NCBI GenBank assembly: GCA_018136815.1 | Contig: CM030936.1 | Span: forward strand, 5,493,774-5,557,773 | Length of the DNA stretch: 64,000 nt | Direction of reading: 5' to 3' | Source of the DNA: Isochrysis galbana | Taxonomy: Eukaryota; Haptophyta; Isochrysidales; Isochrysidaceae | Shown: one piece after another, positions 21,649 through 32,381 of the stretch | Layout of the letters: each line of letters starts with the position of its first letter | Numbering within the stretch: position 1 is the first letter of the stretch | Position numbers and translations under genes: made by a program | The notes under the pieces: generated by a model | The model's database searches: none | The model's input: the letters and a program-made list of their open reading frames with translations, nothing else | Told to the model about the DNA's origin: nothing

Positions 21649-24252
21649 TCACTGGAGCTTTTCGTCAGAGGCAGTCTTAGAGGCAGACGTTGTTCCTGCC
21701 GTAGCTTCTTCGGCGGAACTTGAATTTGAACTCGTCAGACTTTGTGCAATGATGGACGCGCAGTCGTTTAGAAGGGATAGGAGACGGCAGAAGGGAGCGG
21801 GCCCAAGGGGCTTGGTGAGGATGTCAGCGAGCATAAGGTTACCGGGGACATGTCGCATAGCGAGGGCGCGCTTTGCAACGAGATCGCGGAGGAAAGCGGC
21901 GGCGCGCATTATGTGCTTGGTCTTTTTGAAGGCAATGGGGTCGAGGGACATGTTGATGGCAGACTTGGAGTCGGAGCACAGAAGGGTAGGGCCATCCGGC
22001 GGGAGAGATAGGTCGACAAGCAAATCCCGGATGAAGAGGATGTCGCGGGCAGCAAGCATGGCACCGAAGTACTCGGCCTCGGCGCTCGACAACGAGACGG
22101 AGCGTTGGGTCTTGGAGAACCAGTGGACAGGACAGCCGTGCAGAAAGAAGATGGCGCCCGTACAAGAGAAGCGAGATTCCCAATTTGAGTCGACATGGAC
22201 TAGAAAGGGCAGCGAGGGATCCGGGCGAAAGAGCAGAGCGCAGGTGGAGGAGTCACGCACGTAGCAAAGGACGCGGACGGCAGCGGCGAAGTGCGTAGGA
22301 CCAGGGTTGGTCATGAAGCGTGAGAGCTGCGAGGCTGCATATGCGAGATCTGGCCTAGACATGTTGGCAAGCCAGAGGAGGCCCCCAACGATGGCCATAT
22401 AGGTGTCGCGCTTGGAGGCCATGGAGTCAAAAGCAACAGAGCCAGGCGTGGGTGAATCAGATGGATCGAGGTGGAGGGCGCCGAGAGGGGATTTGAAGGT
22501 GCGTGTGGTAGTGCTAGATAGGAAAGCATCATGCCGTTGAAGGAGATCTGAGACGTAAAGACTCTGAGATAAGGTGAGGATCCGACGCGGACGGTCACGA
22601 GCCACGGCAACATTGAGGATCCACGAGAGTTCGCCCTTGTCTTCAATGGGGAACCTATCGCCGAGATCGTGAACAAAACGAGCGCGGAGGCCGGAGTCAT
22701 TGTCGACGATGAGGGCGTCGTCCACGTACACCAGCACCCAAAGCAAAGACGAGCCGCTGATGAAGATGTAGAGACAGACATCGATAGTAGAGCGCGTGAA
22801 GCCCCACTTCAGGAGGAAGGAGGTGAGAAGCTCGGCCCATTCGCGCCCAGCTTGACGGAGGCCATAGATAGAGCGCAATAATTTGCACACGAGACGAACC
22901 CCGCGACAGTCACGAGGCGGGAGGCCAGGTGGCATGCGCATGAAGAGGGGCTGTGGAAGAGTGGCTTGCAGATAAGCTTGGCGGACGTCGATGGAGGACA
23001 AGTTGTAGTCACGAGCGGCAGCGATGGCAAGCACGAGACGGATGGTAACCGTTTTGACCACGGTAGAGAAGATGCGGTCGAAATCGACTCCGTATCGTTG
23101 AGTATTGCCGTCGGCGACGAGGCGGGCCTTGAATTTCTCGATGGAGCCGTCGGCCTTGCGTTTGACGGCGAAGACAAAATGGCAATGCATAAGATTGGCG
23201 CCCTCGGGCATGGCGTCCTCGGGAACGCACTCCCAAGTGCGAAGTGCCATGAGGCCGCCGAGCTCCTTGTTGATGGCCACGCGCCAATAGTCGGCATGGG
23301 TGGACTGAAGCGCTTGACGGTACGTCTTGGGGACCGTCACATCCCCCATGTCGGCAACAACGGTGACGGCTTGGGCGAAGGGTGAATGGTCGCTACCGGC
23401 GTGAGCAAAAGGTGGACAGCTGTCGCCGGTAGTGAGCAGGTCGGAGGTAAAAGCGAAACATAAAGGGTCAGATCGAGAATCGAACCCTGCCGCTGCAGCT
23501 CCAAGAGCAAACACAGCTGCAGCCTGAGCCATAGAGGTATTCTGCATTGAAGGAGTATGAGCAGAAGTAGTATTCATACCATGACGTTGGTGCTCGAGCT
23601 CAAGGAGGCGTGGGGAGCGACGAATTGCAGATGGTGCTGCAGTAGGTGCAGGTACAGGAGTTGGAACGGGGGCAGGGGAGGGGGCAGGTGCAAATGCAGC
23701 TGGATCGTCGTCATTCTCAAGCCAGTTGGGTCTAGGCTCATCCTTGAGGCCTGGGAACTGGTCCTCCCATACGCGGATCTTGGCTGCAACAATGACACGT
23801 TTGGAGTCGAGTAAGTAGACAACATGGCCAGGGCTCTCCTCAGAAGGCCCCATGTAGAGGCCATACCAACCTCTGTCGGCGAAGTGGCGATCGCCAACAC
23901 GTCGCGGCACGGGGGCAACGACGGCACAAAGGCAACCAAAAGCATAGAGACAACGGATGTCAGGGGGATGCCCAGTGAGGAGTTGATAAGGCGACAAGTT
24001 CCGGCGAGAAGGTCGTGGAAGCCTGTTGGTGATCCAAACCGCTGTCTGCATGGCAAAGGGATGAAAGGACGGAGGCAGACCAGCAGCAGCAAGAAGGACG
24101 CGGGCTGTACCAAAGGTGACGCCCCACATACGTTCCACATGTGAGTTTTGTTGCGGCGTGTATTCCGATGAGTAGCTTGCACGGATACGACGGTGAGCAA
24201 GGAAGTCTCGGAAGTGATAGGAGAGGAAAGCGCTTCCCTTGTCGGATCGCAC
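21649..24252 (-). pseudogene. copia pol: integrase C-terminal part, reverse transcriptase, RNase H
   Basis: This is one open frame of about 870 residues without its natural start. Reading order: integrase end with VRSDKGSAFL, YSSEYTPQQNSHVERMWG and ITNRLPRPSRRN; reverse transcriptase with WRVAINKELGGL, FKARLVADGNTQRYGVDF, SSIDVRQAYLQATL, SIYGLRQAGREW and the catalytic VYVDDALIV; RNase H with VHVDSNWE, SLSSAEAEYFGAM, CSDSKSAINMS, KHIMRAAAFL and LADILTKPLG. The RT and RNase H look catalytically complete and the frame is undamaged over this length. The N-terminal side is cut at 24256 by a LINE 3' end, leaving no gag or protease in frame. It is classed as broken for that reason only. Confidence 0.93.
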
Positions 24253-24255
24253 AAT

Positions 24256-27200
24256 GGAAAAAAAAAACATTTTAATATTCTCGCCTCACTCGTGGCACTG
24301 GAAGACGCTCTCGAAGCCACGCCCTTTCTCTTCCCACTCCCCCACTCCCTGCCTTGCGGCAACTCCCCTCGTGCTCTACTTAGGGGCCCGGGTCGTGCGG
24401 GGGGTTCGAGCCAAGCGGGGTGCACCTATCCCCAACAGCAAGTTCTCTCCTTCCTCCTGTTCCGTTGAGTGACCTGTCTATACAGAAAGTGTTGCAGGGT
24501 GTCGTTATACGAATGCGCGCGGGCGATCACTCAGTGCTTTCGAGTTGTGGCTAACCGCCCATCCGAATTATCTGTCAGAGCGTGGTGACGCGTCGCGTTA
24601 TGCGAGTCTCTCGTCTAATCCGAGAGCTTTCGCTACGAGGCCGAATTCCTTACTGAGTTGTAGCCTGCCTTTCTTGTCTTCGATAAACATGGGGGTGCTG
24701 AGTTCCGTCGTTTTTTTGATCTTAGGTTTTCTCCCCTGAGCGGCCTTATATGTTCGCATGGAGTTTCGGGGGTCCGACACGGTATTGCCTCGTACCAGGG
24801 TAGCAAACCTCGTTAGCGTGGATTCAAGGACTGGTATGTAATGGAAACTGTATGCCTCGTAGTCTACTCTATAGAAGTCTTTTATAATGTATTTCCATGC
24901 AATTATATAGAGCGCTTTAAGGCTGTCGGGGGTGGTCGTACCGGGGTATGCAAAGAGTCTGTCCTTCGCTATCTGTACACGCGATCTTTTGGGAGGAGGC
25001 GTATGCCTTGCAAGAGCGTCTATAGTTTCGAATATTGTTTTAATCGCAGGGCACCATGCTAGATGACACGATCTTTCTTGGTGGACGTGGCATAGTCTGC
25101 ATTTGTTTGTCAGGCTATCCGGGAATCTGTTTCTAGTGCCGATCCTTCGGTGGGTAATATGTTTGAAGTGTAGATGTTTATCCGTGTGCTTTAGTAGCGG
25201 CATTGTGTAGAGTCGAGCTATATGTTTCCATTCGTCTTTCGTGATGTTCAGTCTATTCTCCCACGCGGTCTTCGCCGCTTGCGGGGCGTGTTTTCGGTTT
25301 GTTTTAATCACTTCTTTGGCGATGTCGGAGACGGTGATTGCGTCAAGAGCGACCCTTCCTTTGCGTATGGCATATTCGTCCGCCAGCGGGTATTCCATGA
25401 ATCTCGGGCCTTTATACCCGCCTTCCCATTTTGCTGGTGGGTGGTAATATTGGGTTTCCTCGGCTTCCACTACTTCCCCGGTGCCGGCTACCTCTCCTAG
25501 GTAGTCGGTGTCGGTGTGTATCCAGATGTTGTTAAATTTACTGATAAATTTTTCGTCTTCCGAGACTTTAATTTCACTGGGCAGTGTCGTGTCCCTTGGT
25601 TCTTGCGTCTGGGTGCTATCTACGTGCGGCTCTTCTCCTTTAGTGTTTTTGGGGGGGGGGCGCTCTTTCGCTCGCTCCAACAGCCGTGTCGCGTAGCTTA
25701 CGACTTCATCCCACGAGTCAAGAAATTCCTTTTTATGTATCACGCGGCCTTCGTGCACGAAGGTGTCGGGTAGGTGCTCAATATACGCCGAGCACTCCGC
25801 CTTGCTGTATGGTGTCGTAAAGGCGCCGTCTTTGAAAACGTTGTGAACTACGTTTGTGTGTAGTGATTCCCATAGGCGTGCCCACGGGGCCCGTATCGCA
25901 GGGGGGGGATATGCAGGTTGTGCCATATTGGCTGTGAGAGCGCTCCTTCTCGCGTAAGAAAAGAGGGTTGTATGTCAAGTTCTCTGAAGTTCACAAGGGC
26001 CTCTTTCCAGAAGGTTGGAAGCGCCGGGTTTCCTCTGATGCTGCCCGTCAACATTTTTGTAGGGACCGCTGAGAGGACAGCGCCTCTTCCCAGACCGGTC
26101 CTACAGAACCAGGCATCGAGTCCATGTTTCCATAGTGCCTTCCTCGCATTTAGGTAGTTTAAGATCCATTTGGCTTGCAATGCTTTCACGTGAGCCGACC
26201 AGTCCAGGAGCCCTAGCCCCAGCGTCCTAGTCGCGCTTTTTTCGTGCGATGTGACGTAGCATGGGTGTTTTAGCCATTTACTTTGTTTATTTGTGTATGG
26301 ACTATTCCAGAGGACGACATCTACCGCCTTTTGAATCCGTGAGTGGAACCACTTGGGGGCAGCCAATGTTTGCAACCAGTATCTAGGCATCCCGTATATT
26401 ATGAAGTTTGCCACTGCCGTTCGTCCGAAGATCGTCATGTAGTTGGTGGCCTGTGTTAGTTTGGCGACTTTACCGTCGATCTTATCTGCTAGTCTTGACC
26501 AAAATGGTTTAAGGGCCTCTGGCGCGCCTAAGGGGACGCCTAAGACGGTTAGATACTCCTCGTTGTTTATCCAGTTATACTTTCGCATGTCCCACGGCGG
26601 TTTTCGCAGTCTTTGGGATCCCATTCTTAGGCCTTGAAATTTGCTTGCATTGGTCTTGCCGCCCGTCGCTCTCTCGTGCAGCTCTACCCATTTCAGGGAT
26701 GTTTGGAGGCTTTTGTAGTCTCTTGCTATTAGCGCCGTGTCATCGGCAAATTGGCTTATTTTTAGGCTGTAGCCGTTCAGGTTTACGCCGATTATGTCTT
26801 CGTCCCCGTTGATGGCCCGGGTGAGTGCCTCCGTTGTCAGGAGGAACGTGAGCGGGGACAGCGGGCAGCCTTGCGGCATGCCGCTCCCTACGGTGAAGGG
26901 GTAGCTCCTCCCGCCGTTGGTTTTAATCGTGCGTACCGGCCGAGCGTCCTCACTCGTAAGCGCCTTCGCAGGCGTCTGAAAGTTTGGCCCGAAGTTAAGT
27001 AGTTTGAGAGCCAAATGATAAAACTCCCAGCTCACTCTGTCGAAAGCTTTTTCCCAGTCTAGGGCTAGTAGCAGTCCCGGGTCTCCGGTCTCGTCCAGGT
27101 AGGCCCTTGTGAGTTGTAGGAGGTGCGTGGCTTCGCTGATGAGTCTTCTAGGCACGAAACCTAGCTGGTTCTCTGATATTATTTTCCCTATCACTTTGCT

Positions 27201-28420
27201 AAGTCTGTTTGTTAGGATTTTGGCTAGTATTTTGTAGTCGCTTTGTAGCAGCGTGATAGGCCTATAGTTACGCGGATCCCGCGCGTCGCCTTTCTTGTAG
27301 AGCAGTATTATGTCGCCTTCTCTTAAGGTTAGCGCTAGTGTCCCCGTGACCAGCGCTTGGTTATATAGTTGCGTTAATAGCGGCGCCGCTGTTCTTTCGT
27401 GTGCTTTATAGATTTCCGCCGGCAGCCCATCCGGGCCCGCACTTTTTCCCGATCCGATGCTTCTTATAGCTCGTTTAGTTTCTTCTATATCTATGGCGCC
27501 CTCTAGCCGGCGACGATCTAGCTCACTCAGCGGTCGATCGGCTAGGGTCGCCTCCAATTGGGGTATGCGCTGGGCGCTTTTGGGGGAGTATAGCCAAACA
27601 TAGTATTTGCGAAATTCTCTCCGTATTTCTTTGTCCGTGGTGACCGTGTCGTGCTGTGAGTGTATGGGAGAGTCCCATGTTCCCGTGCGGTATAGCTCCG
27701 CAACACTTGCTTTCCATTTGCGGGACTTCAGTTGCGCAAAAAATTCTTTTGAGTGTAAGTCCTCTCGGCGGAGCTGCCGGTAGAGCGGGAGATTCTTGAG
27801 CGGGACTCTTCCCCTCTCCTCCGCTAGCTTTGTTTGTGTTTCCGCGAGCTCCGCCGTGAGTCTCTCGTTCGGTCCTTGCCTCGCAAGACGGATGTTAAGC
27901 CTTACGGCTTTTAGCTCCAACTCGGATTGTATAGTAGGTTTGAGTCTCGCCGTTGTCTCTTCTCTAAGGAATGTGGCTATGTTGTCTTTTGTGGCGGCCC
28001 ATACGGACTCTATGTCTTCCCCCTCGCCGATCTTCCGGCTGGCGGTCTGCAGTAGCAGTTCTACCGTCTGCAGCGCTCCTTTTTCGTGTATTATGCCTAG
28101 GTCAATTGGCTTGTCGAAGATTCTTCCCTGTTTATATCCCGGCGTTTCAAAAAGGGCAAGGACGGGAAGGTGGTCTGACGCGGCTTTGCCGGAAAACAGG
28201 TCCGGGCACGGCCCGTGTTGCTGCCATTGAAAGGCATCTGCGCTCTTGCTGTGGTAGATGCGATCAATTCTCGTGTGAATGGTGGCGGCCATTCTCGTGT
28301 AGCCGACACTCGGCCCCAGTCGCATCGTGTGATGTACGTCTTGGAGTCTATGCCTCCTAGCTAGCGCCTTCCATTTTTCGCCGTGTGCGTTGGAGTAGGG
28401 CGTGTCTCCCACCCTTCGGG
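24256..28420 (-). mobile_element. LINE retrotransposon, 5' truncated, ORF2 with one frameshift
   Basis: ORF2 runs from about 28412 to 24598 on the minus strand in two frames that join at a run of eight G (25901-25908). The first frame has the end of an AP-like endonuclease (RIDRIYHS, ASDHLPVLALFE) and then the reverse transcriptase: KSAGPDGLPAEIYK, NYRPITLLQSDYKILAKILT, LALDWEKAFDRVSW, GMPQGCPLSPLTFLL and the catalytic FADDTALIA. The second frame has a C-terminal zinc-knuckle-type CRLCHVHQERSCHLAWC and a basic tail. The 3' UTR, 24256-24597, ends GGCGAGAATATTAAAATG followed by T. The endonuclease start and ORF1 are missing. It sits inside the copia element in the same orientation; no target duplication was found. 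Confidence 0.88.
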
Positions 28421-28773
28421 AGTCGTGCGTGGGTGGAGATGTAAGAAAGGAAGAGTGGGACGATAAGGCGATGCGCTTGGGCGTTTTGGTGAAAAGACGC
28501 CGGTGACGGCGTTCTTCGACACGAGTTCATCGCAGATTTTTGCAGAGGGCTCACCCTGAGGCAGACAGAAGGGGCAGGGGAGGAAGAGGGCCCATCCCAC
28601 TGCCCCCAAGGTCTCCCCCTTGGTGCAATGGGATGACGCTCGCTTGCGGTGAGGTGCGCATGCTGCAGTTCGACGCTCGTCGAGTGCGACGAGCGAGTGC
28701 GAGTCTGGCAGGGACAGGCAGGCAGGCATGGACAGAGGCATGGCAGTGGCACACACCTGGGTGGGAGCTCCAT
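28421..28773 (-). other. leader of the copia element between 5' LTR and nested LINE
   Basis: This segment follows the 5' LTR on the coding strand. A frame runs through it from inside the LTR but has no similarity to gag. A primer-binding site could not be assigned. The boundary with the LINE at about 28420 is approximate. Confidence 0.4.
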
Positions 28774-29232
28774 ATTTCGCTGGATGCCAGGAAGCAGCCA
28801 GAGCGGCAACAAAAAGCAGTAGGGTCATGACAGACAGTGAGAGAGACAAACAGGAAGGCGTGCGAGGGAACAAAGAAGGAATCAAGGATTTAGGGAATTG
28901 GCGAGTATTGCCTTAGTATGAGCCGATGAAGCGTCGTGAGTGTTGATGAAGGTGAGATTCCTTAGGTGCACTAAGTCGATCTAGAGTGAGCTGAGATCCC
29001 CAAGATGAAGGCGAGGTCTAGAAGTCGATGTGCAAATGACTCGGGAACCCCAAGAACTCGATGTGCATCGACTGCAGATGATAATGTAGAGAAGAGTCCA
29101 GAAGGTGGTGCACATGATGAAAGAGGCTGATGACTTGATGAAAAGGAATCTGGCAGACAAAGTTATCGGTAAAGCCGATTCTATCGGTAAGGACCAATGG
29201 GTTGTGTTGGCAGATGACGGCACTCTGTGATA
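28774..29232 (-). repeat. 5' LTR of the copia element
   Basis: It is the same 459 bp as 21084-21542, differing only in two bases (28776-28777). The right flank begins CTACCT, matching the left flank of the element. Confidence 0.85.
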
Positions 29233-29238
29233 CTACCT

Positions 29239-29460
29239 GATGTACTTGTACATGCTGACGTCAGGCCCGACGCGACAACCGGGCCTTAGTGGGATTTCGG
29301 GGTGTTTTATCCATTGTAATCTGCGTCCCGTTCGTGCGTTTGTCCATAGTATCCTGTCCACGGATCTCTTTACCGCTGCGTGGAATGATTTTGGGGCCGC
29401 TAGTGTTTGTATCCAATATCTAGGGATAGGGATCGAGTGTACTTCACATCGGTTAAAATG
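29239..29460 (-). pseudogene. LINE ORF2 fragment flanking the copia insertion
   Basis: On the minus strand it reads IPRYWIQTLAAPKSFHAAVK, then VDRILWTNARTGRRLQWIKHP. This is the region after the RT core in the LINE at 26280-26410 (PRYWLQTLAAPKWFHSRIQK). Only this piece remains. Confidence 0.75.
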
Positions 29461-29600
29461 TATGTATTTGTATTTGTATTTGGCCCGAGGCCAAAAACAT
29501 TGCAAATACATTCGAGGCCTACAACCCAGGACGCGCTTCAAACACAGCCAAATACATACTACTATGTATTTGGCCTCCGGCCAAATACGGTTAATACGTA
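29455..29600. repeat. AT-rich palindromic cluster (GTATTTGGCC units)
   Basis: Repeats of TATTTGGCC and its inverse fill this stretch. Two overlapping perfect hairpins are CAAATACATA/TATGTATTTG (29549-29572) and GTATTTGGCC/GGCCAAATAC (29566-29588). It is non-coding; a MITE or foldback remnant is possible. Confidence 0.5.
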
Positions 29601-29855
29601 TTTCCCATCTAGGCTCGCGATGACTCGAGATCGCTCCTTCATCTCTTTTGTACATCGTACTAGTAAGTACATAGAGACGTGGATCGATCGATCAATCGAT
29701 CTAATGGATACTCAGTACTCAGGTGGCTCTAGCTTGTTCTTCCCTACTACGAATCCCTCGGCGCCCCCGAGCGCGCGCGGCTCAGCCCTCTCGCCGCTCG
29801 AGCCTCTCCCTGCCCTTCACGCACTCTCCATTCCTCCAGCAGTGCGGCTGCAGTG

Positions 29856-31502
29856 ATGTCGGAACCAGCGCGGGAGGTTGAATTCGATGGACAGAAATAC
29901 CCGCTGCCCAGTCAGGTGCTCGAGCAAGCACCCAACCGAACGACGGTCTACACGGCTGGCAAGCTTGTCTACGACGGGACCACCGGAGAGCATGCGGGTG
30001 ACAGTGCAATGCTGGCCCGCATGTCGGCGGCGGCGCCAGGCGGAGCGCCCGGTGCCTCACTCAATGAAATGCTGCAGTGGGGCATCGCCAACTCGTCTGC
30101 TGCGGAGCTGGAGAAGCGGGCTGCTCAGGGCGAACGACCACCTCAACGACTTGATCAAGAGATACTTGACATGCTGCTTGGCCAGCCGGCAGTCGCTTCG
30201 ATGCGCAGCGCATTGGGCAAGCTGAATCCCACTGAGCTGGCCAAGACTGATGGTATGGATGCAGCGCTCGCTGCCCTTGAGGTGCGCCTCCAGCTACAGC
30301 TTGCACATTGGTACTCGTTTTTGGTGAATTACTTAAAGTGATCTGAGCCCCCCTCTATCACCTCACCGCGATTGCGCGCCAATAGCCATTGTAAATAGCA
30401 TCCCACCTGCTGCGCGTGCCCGTGCCCACGCGCGCGCACTCTGATGATGTCAGGAGCTTGAGTACTACTGTGAGTCTGTCGATCACGCCAATGACTTCGC
30501 CAAAATTGGCGGGATTCAAGATGCGTTGCGATGCATTGGTGTCCCACCGCAACCGCAACCAGCGGAAGATGAAGGCAACGAGGTGCCACTCGAAGCCAGC
30601 AGTGACTCTGCGCTTCCGGAATTGGGTCCACACGAGCCGGAGCTCGCGGCGGCCGCGTGCAGCATTCTGGCAGTGTGCTCCCAAAACAATCCCACTTTCC
30701 AGCGCGGGTGTCTTGCACTCCGCGTGCACCGTGCACTTCTTGCACTACTGAATTCACATCCGCCTGCATCCGCCGCCGTCGTGCAAAAGGCGCTCCTCGC
30801 TCTCTCGGCACTTATGCGATCGTCTGCCGAGGCAGCGGCAGCTGTTCTCGCACTTCCTCAAGCGATGCCGTGCTTCGCTCGTCTAGCTGCGGACGAAGAC
30901 GTAAAAACCCGTCGCCGTACACTCTTCTTGTTGTTGTGCCTACTCCGAGACTTCACACTATCGCCCGGTACGTTGCGTCCCATGCTTCCTCCATCAGTAC
31001 TGCTCGAAGCTGCAAGCAACAGTGATGCCGATTTGAGGGAAAGCGCGTTACAGCTTACTCTTGCCCTAAGTGGTGATGGCGACTTCAGGTGCGAGCTTGG
31101 GTTGTATGGTTGCAACCACCATTCAGGGCCATCTGCACAGCTGCCCGTTGCTTTGACGTATTGACTCATCCGCGATGCGATGCGCCTCGACCACATCGCT
31201 GTTTTGCTCAGAGCCAAGGGTGTATACGTAGTGAAGAGAATCCCGTTGGAAGAGGCTGTCCGCATATCGATGTCGCACGCAGTCTCACTCTTCACAGCAT
31301 GCCACTCTGCGCAAGAAGTGCATCTGACCCAAAATACCGACACGCCGGTGACACTCCTACCTGTAACTGTCCTTTAAATAGGCGGGAAGTGCGCGAAGCT
31401 GGAGGTGGTGAGCGGCTCGCCGTGGCTCTTGATGAGGCCACTGCTGGAGTGGAAAGGGTAGTTCTCAACGAGTTGCTCCCCCGAATCAATGAGGAAAAAT
31501 AA
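29856..31502 (+). CDS. Fes1/HspBP1-type Hsp70 nucleotide exchange factor
   Basis: Exons 29856-30281, 30454-31088 and 31382-31502 join through GT-AG introns into 393 residues. Fes1/HspBP1 proteins wrap an armadillo fold around the Hsp70 nucleotide domain and speed ADP release in the cytosol. Visible features are the N-terminal family block LNEMLQWGIANSS, the region LDQEILDMLLGQP, and across the first join LAALE-ELEYYCESVDHANDFAKIGG, which matches the hallmark ENIDNAN-LCKIGG block. Armadillo-type helices follow (AAAACSILAVCSQNNP, VVQKALLALSALMRSS, RRRTLFLLLCLLRD). The last exon encodes an amphipathic end, LDEATAGVERVVLNELLPRI. The first 90 residues before the family domain are an extension of unknown role. 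Start ATG chosen at 29856. Confidence 0.88.
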
Positions 31503-32380
31503 CCTATCTCACGCAGGGACCCTTAAGGGGTTCAGGAGAATTTACAAGTGCAGTCTCGCGGCGGGTGTGCGGCGGGTGTGCGCGCTCCGCCAGCGAGGAG
31601 CTCTTCTTGGTTGAGGGAGGCCCGGGGTGATGTATGCGATGCCTGTGTTCGACGACCCGCTGGGCACCATCCCAGTGGAGCTGGGTGGACTCGCGGGCGC
31701 CTCTTTAGTGGCGTCAAAGGCGCCAGCTGACTTGCTGTATGTAGTGCAGTTGCAGAGTGGCGAGAAGGCCACTTCGTCGGCCCTTCTGTTCCTGCTGTGC
31801 GACCCTGAACGCGACGAAGAGGCGGTGGTACTCGTAGCATAGGAAGTTGCGAGAGGCCGGGTTCCAGTTTCTTACTGGCGTGAACACTCGACTCAAAGGG
31901 CCTGACCAGGATTGCTAAGTGGAGGTCCCGTATTCGGGCTCTGGATTTGAGACGAAGACGGGTTCAAATTTCCGCTGGTGCACGCGCCTGGGCTGCATCT
32001 CGAACCCAATGAGGCCGCAGGTCGTGGTTCCCCGACTGCGTGTAGCGCACGGTCCACGAATAGTACGCCCTTTCGCAGGTTGGATTTTCCGAGTGATACA
32101 AGGGCCATAGAGGTGTGTCTACGCCAGTGAAAGCAGGGCCAGCCGGGGCTCAGCTATGGGGAACTAATGCTCTACGCGGCTCGAACAAACCCCTGTAATG
32201 GATACCCATGTCTCAATTTTCGTTTTGGTGTCGGGAGTCACTGTCCGCGAGTGGCAGGTCGCAAATGAGGTGAGTACGAGTACTCCGCTTCTATGTTTGA
32301 ATACTACCGTGGGAGATGAGTGGTGACACGAGGGCAAAAAGCAAAGACATGCAAACTGGTCCTAGGGGGTTGACAAGAGG
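31503..32380. other. spacer with one short unknown frame (31630-31842)
   Basis: A 70-codon frame, MYAMPVFDDPLGTIPVELGG and onward to a stop at 31842, is open but matches nothing I recognise and may be chance. The rest shows no gene or repeat. Confidence 0.3.
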
Positions 32381-32381
32381 T

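Larger units (their letters stand above)
21084..29232 (-). mobile_element. Ty1/copia-type LTR retrotransposon with nested LINE
   Basis: Two direct repeats of about 459 bp bound 8149 bp. The outer flanks carry the same six bases, CTACCT (21078-21083 and 29233-29238), a plausible target duplication. On the minus strand the order is 5' LTR (28774-29232), about 350 bp of leader, the LINE copy (24256 to about 28420), then the integrase end, RT and RNase H (21649-24252), a G7 polypurine tract next to 21543, and the 3' LTR. Gag, protease and the first part of integrase are missing, so the element is defective. LTR identity implies recent insertion or later homogenisation. The LTR ends (TATCACAG... 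on the coding strand) lack the usual TG start. Confidence 0.8.

Noticed and set aside
31630..31842. 70-codon frame downstream of Fes1
   Set aside because: It is short, has no motif, and a minus-strand frame of similar length overlaps it; kept only as a note in the spacer.
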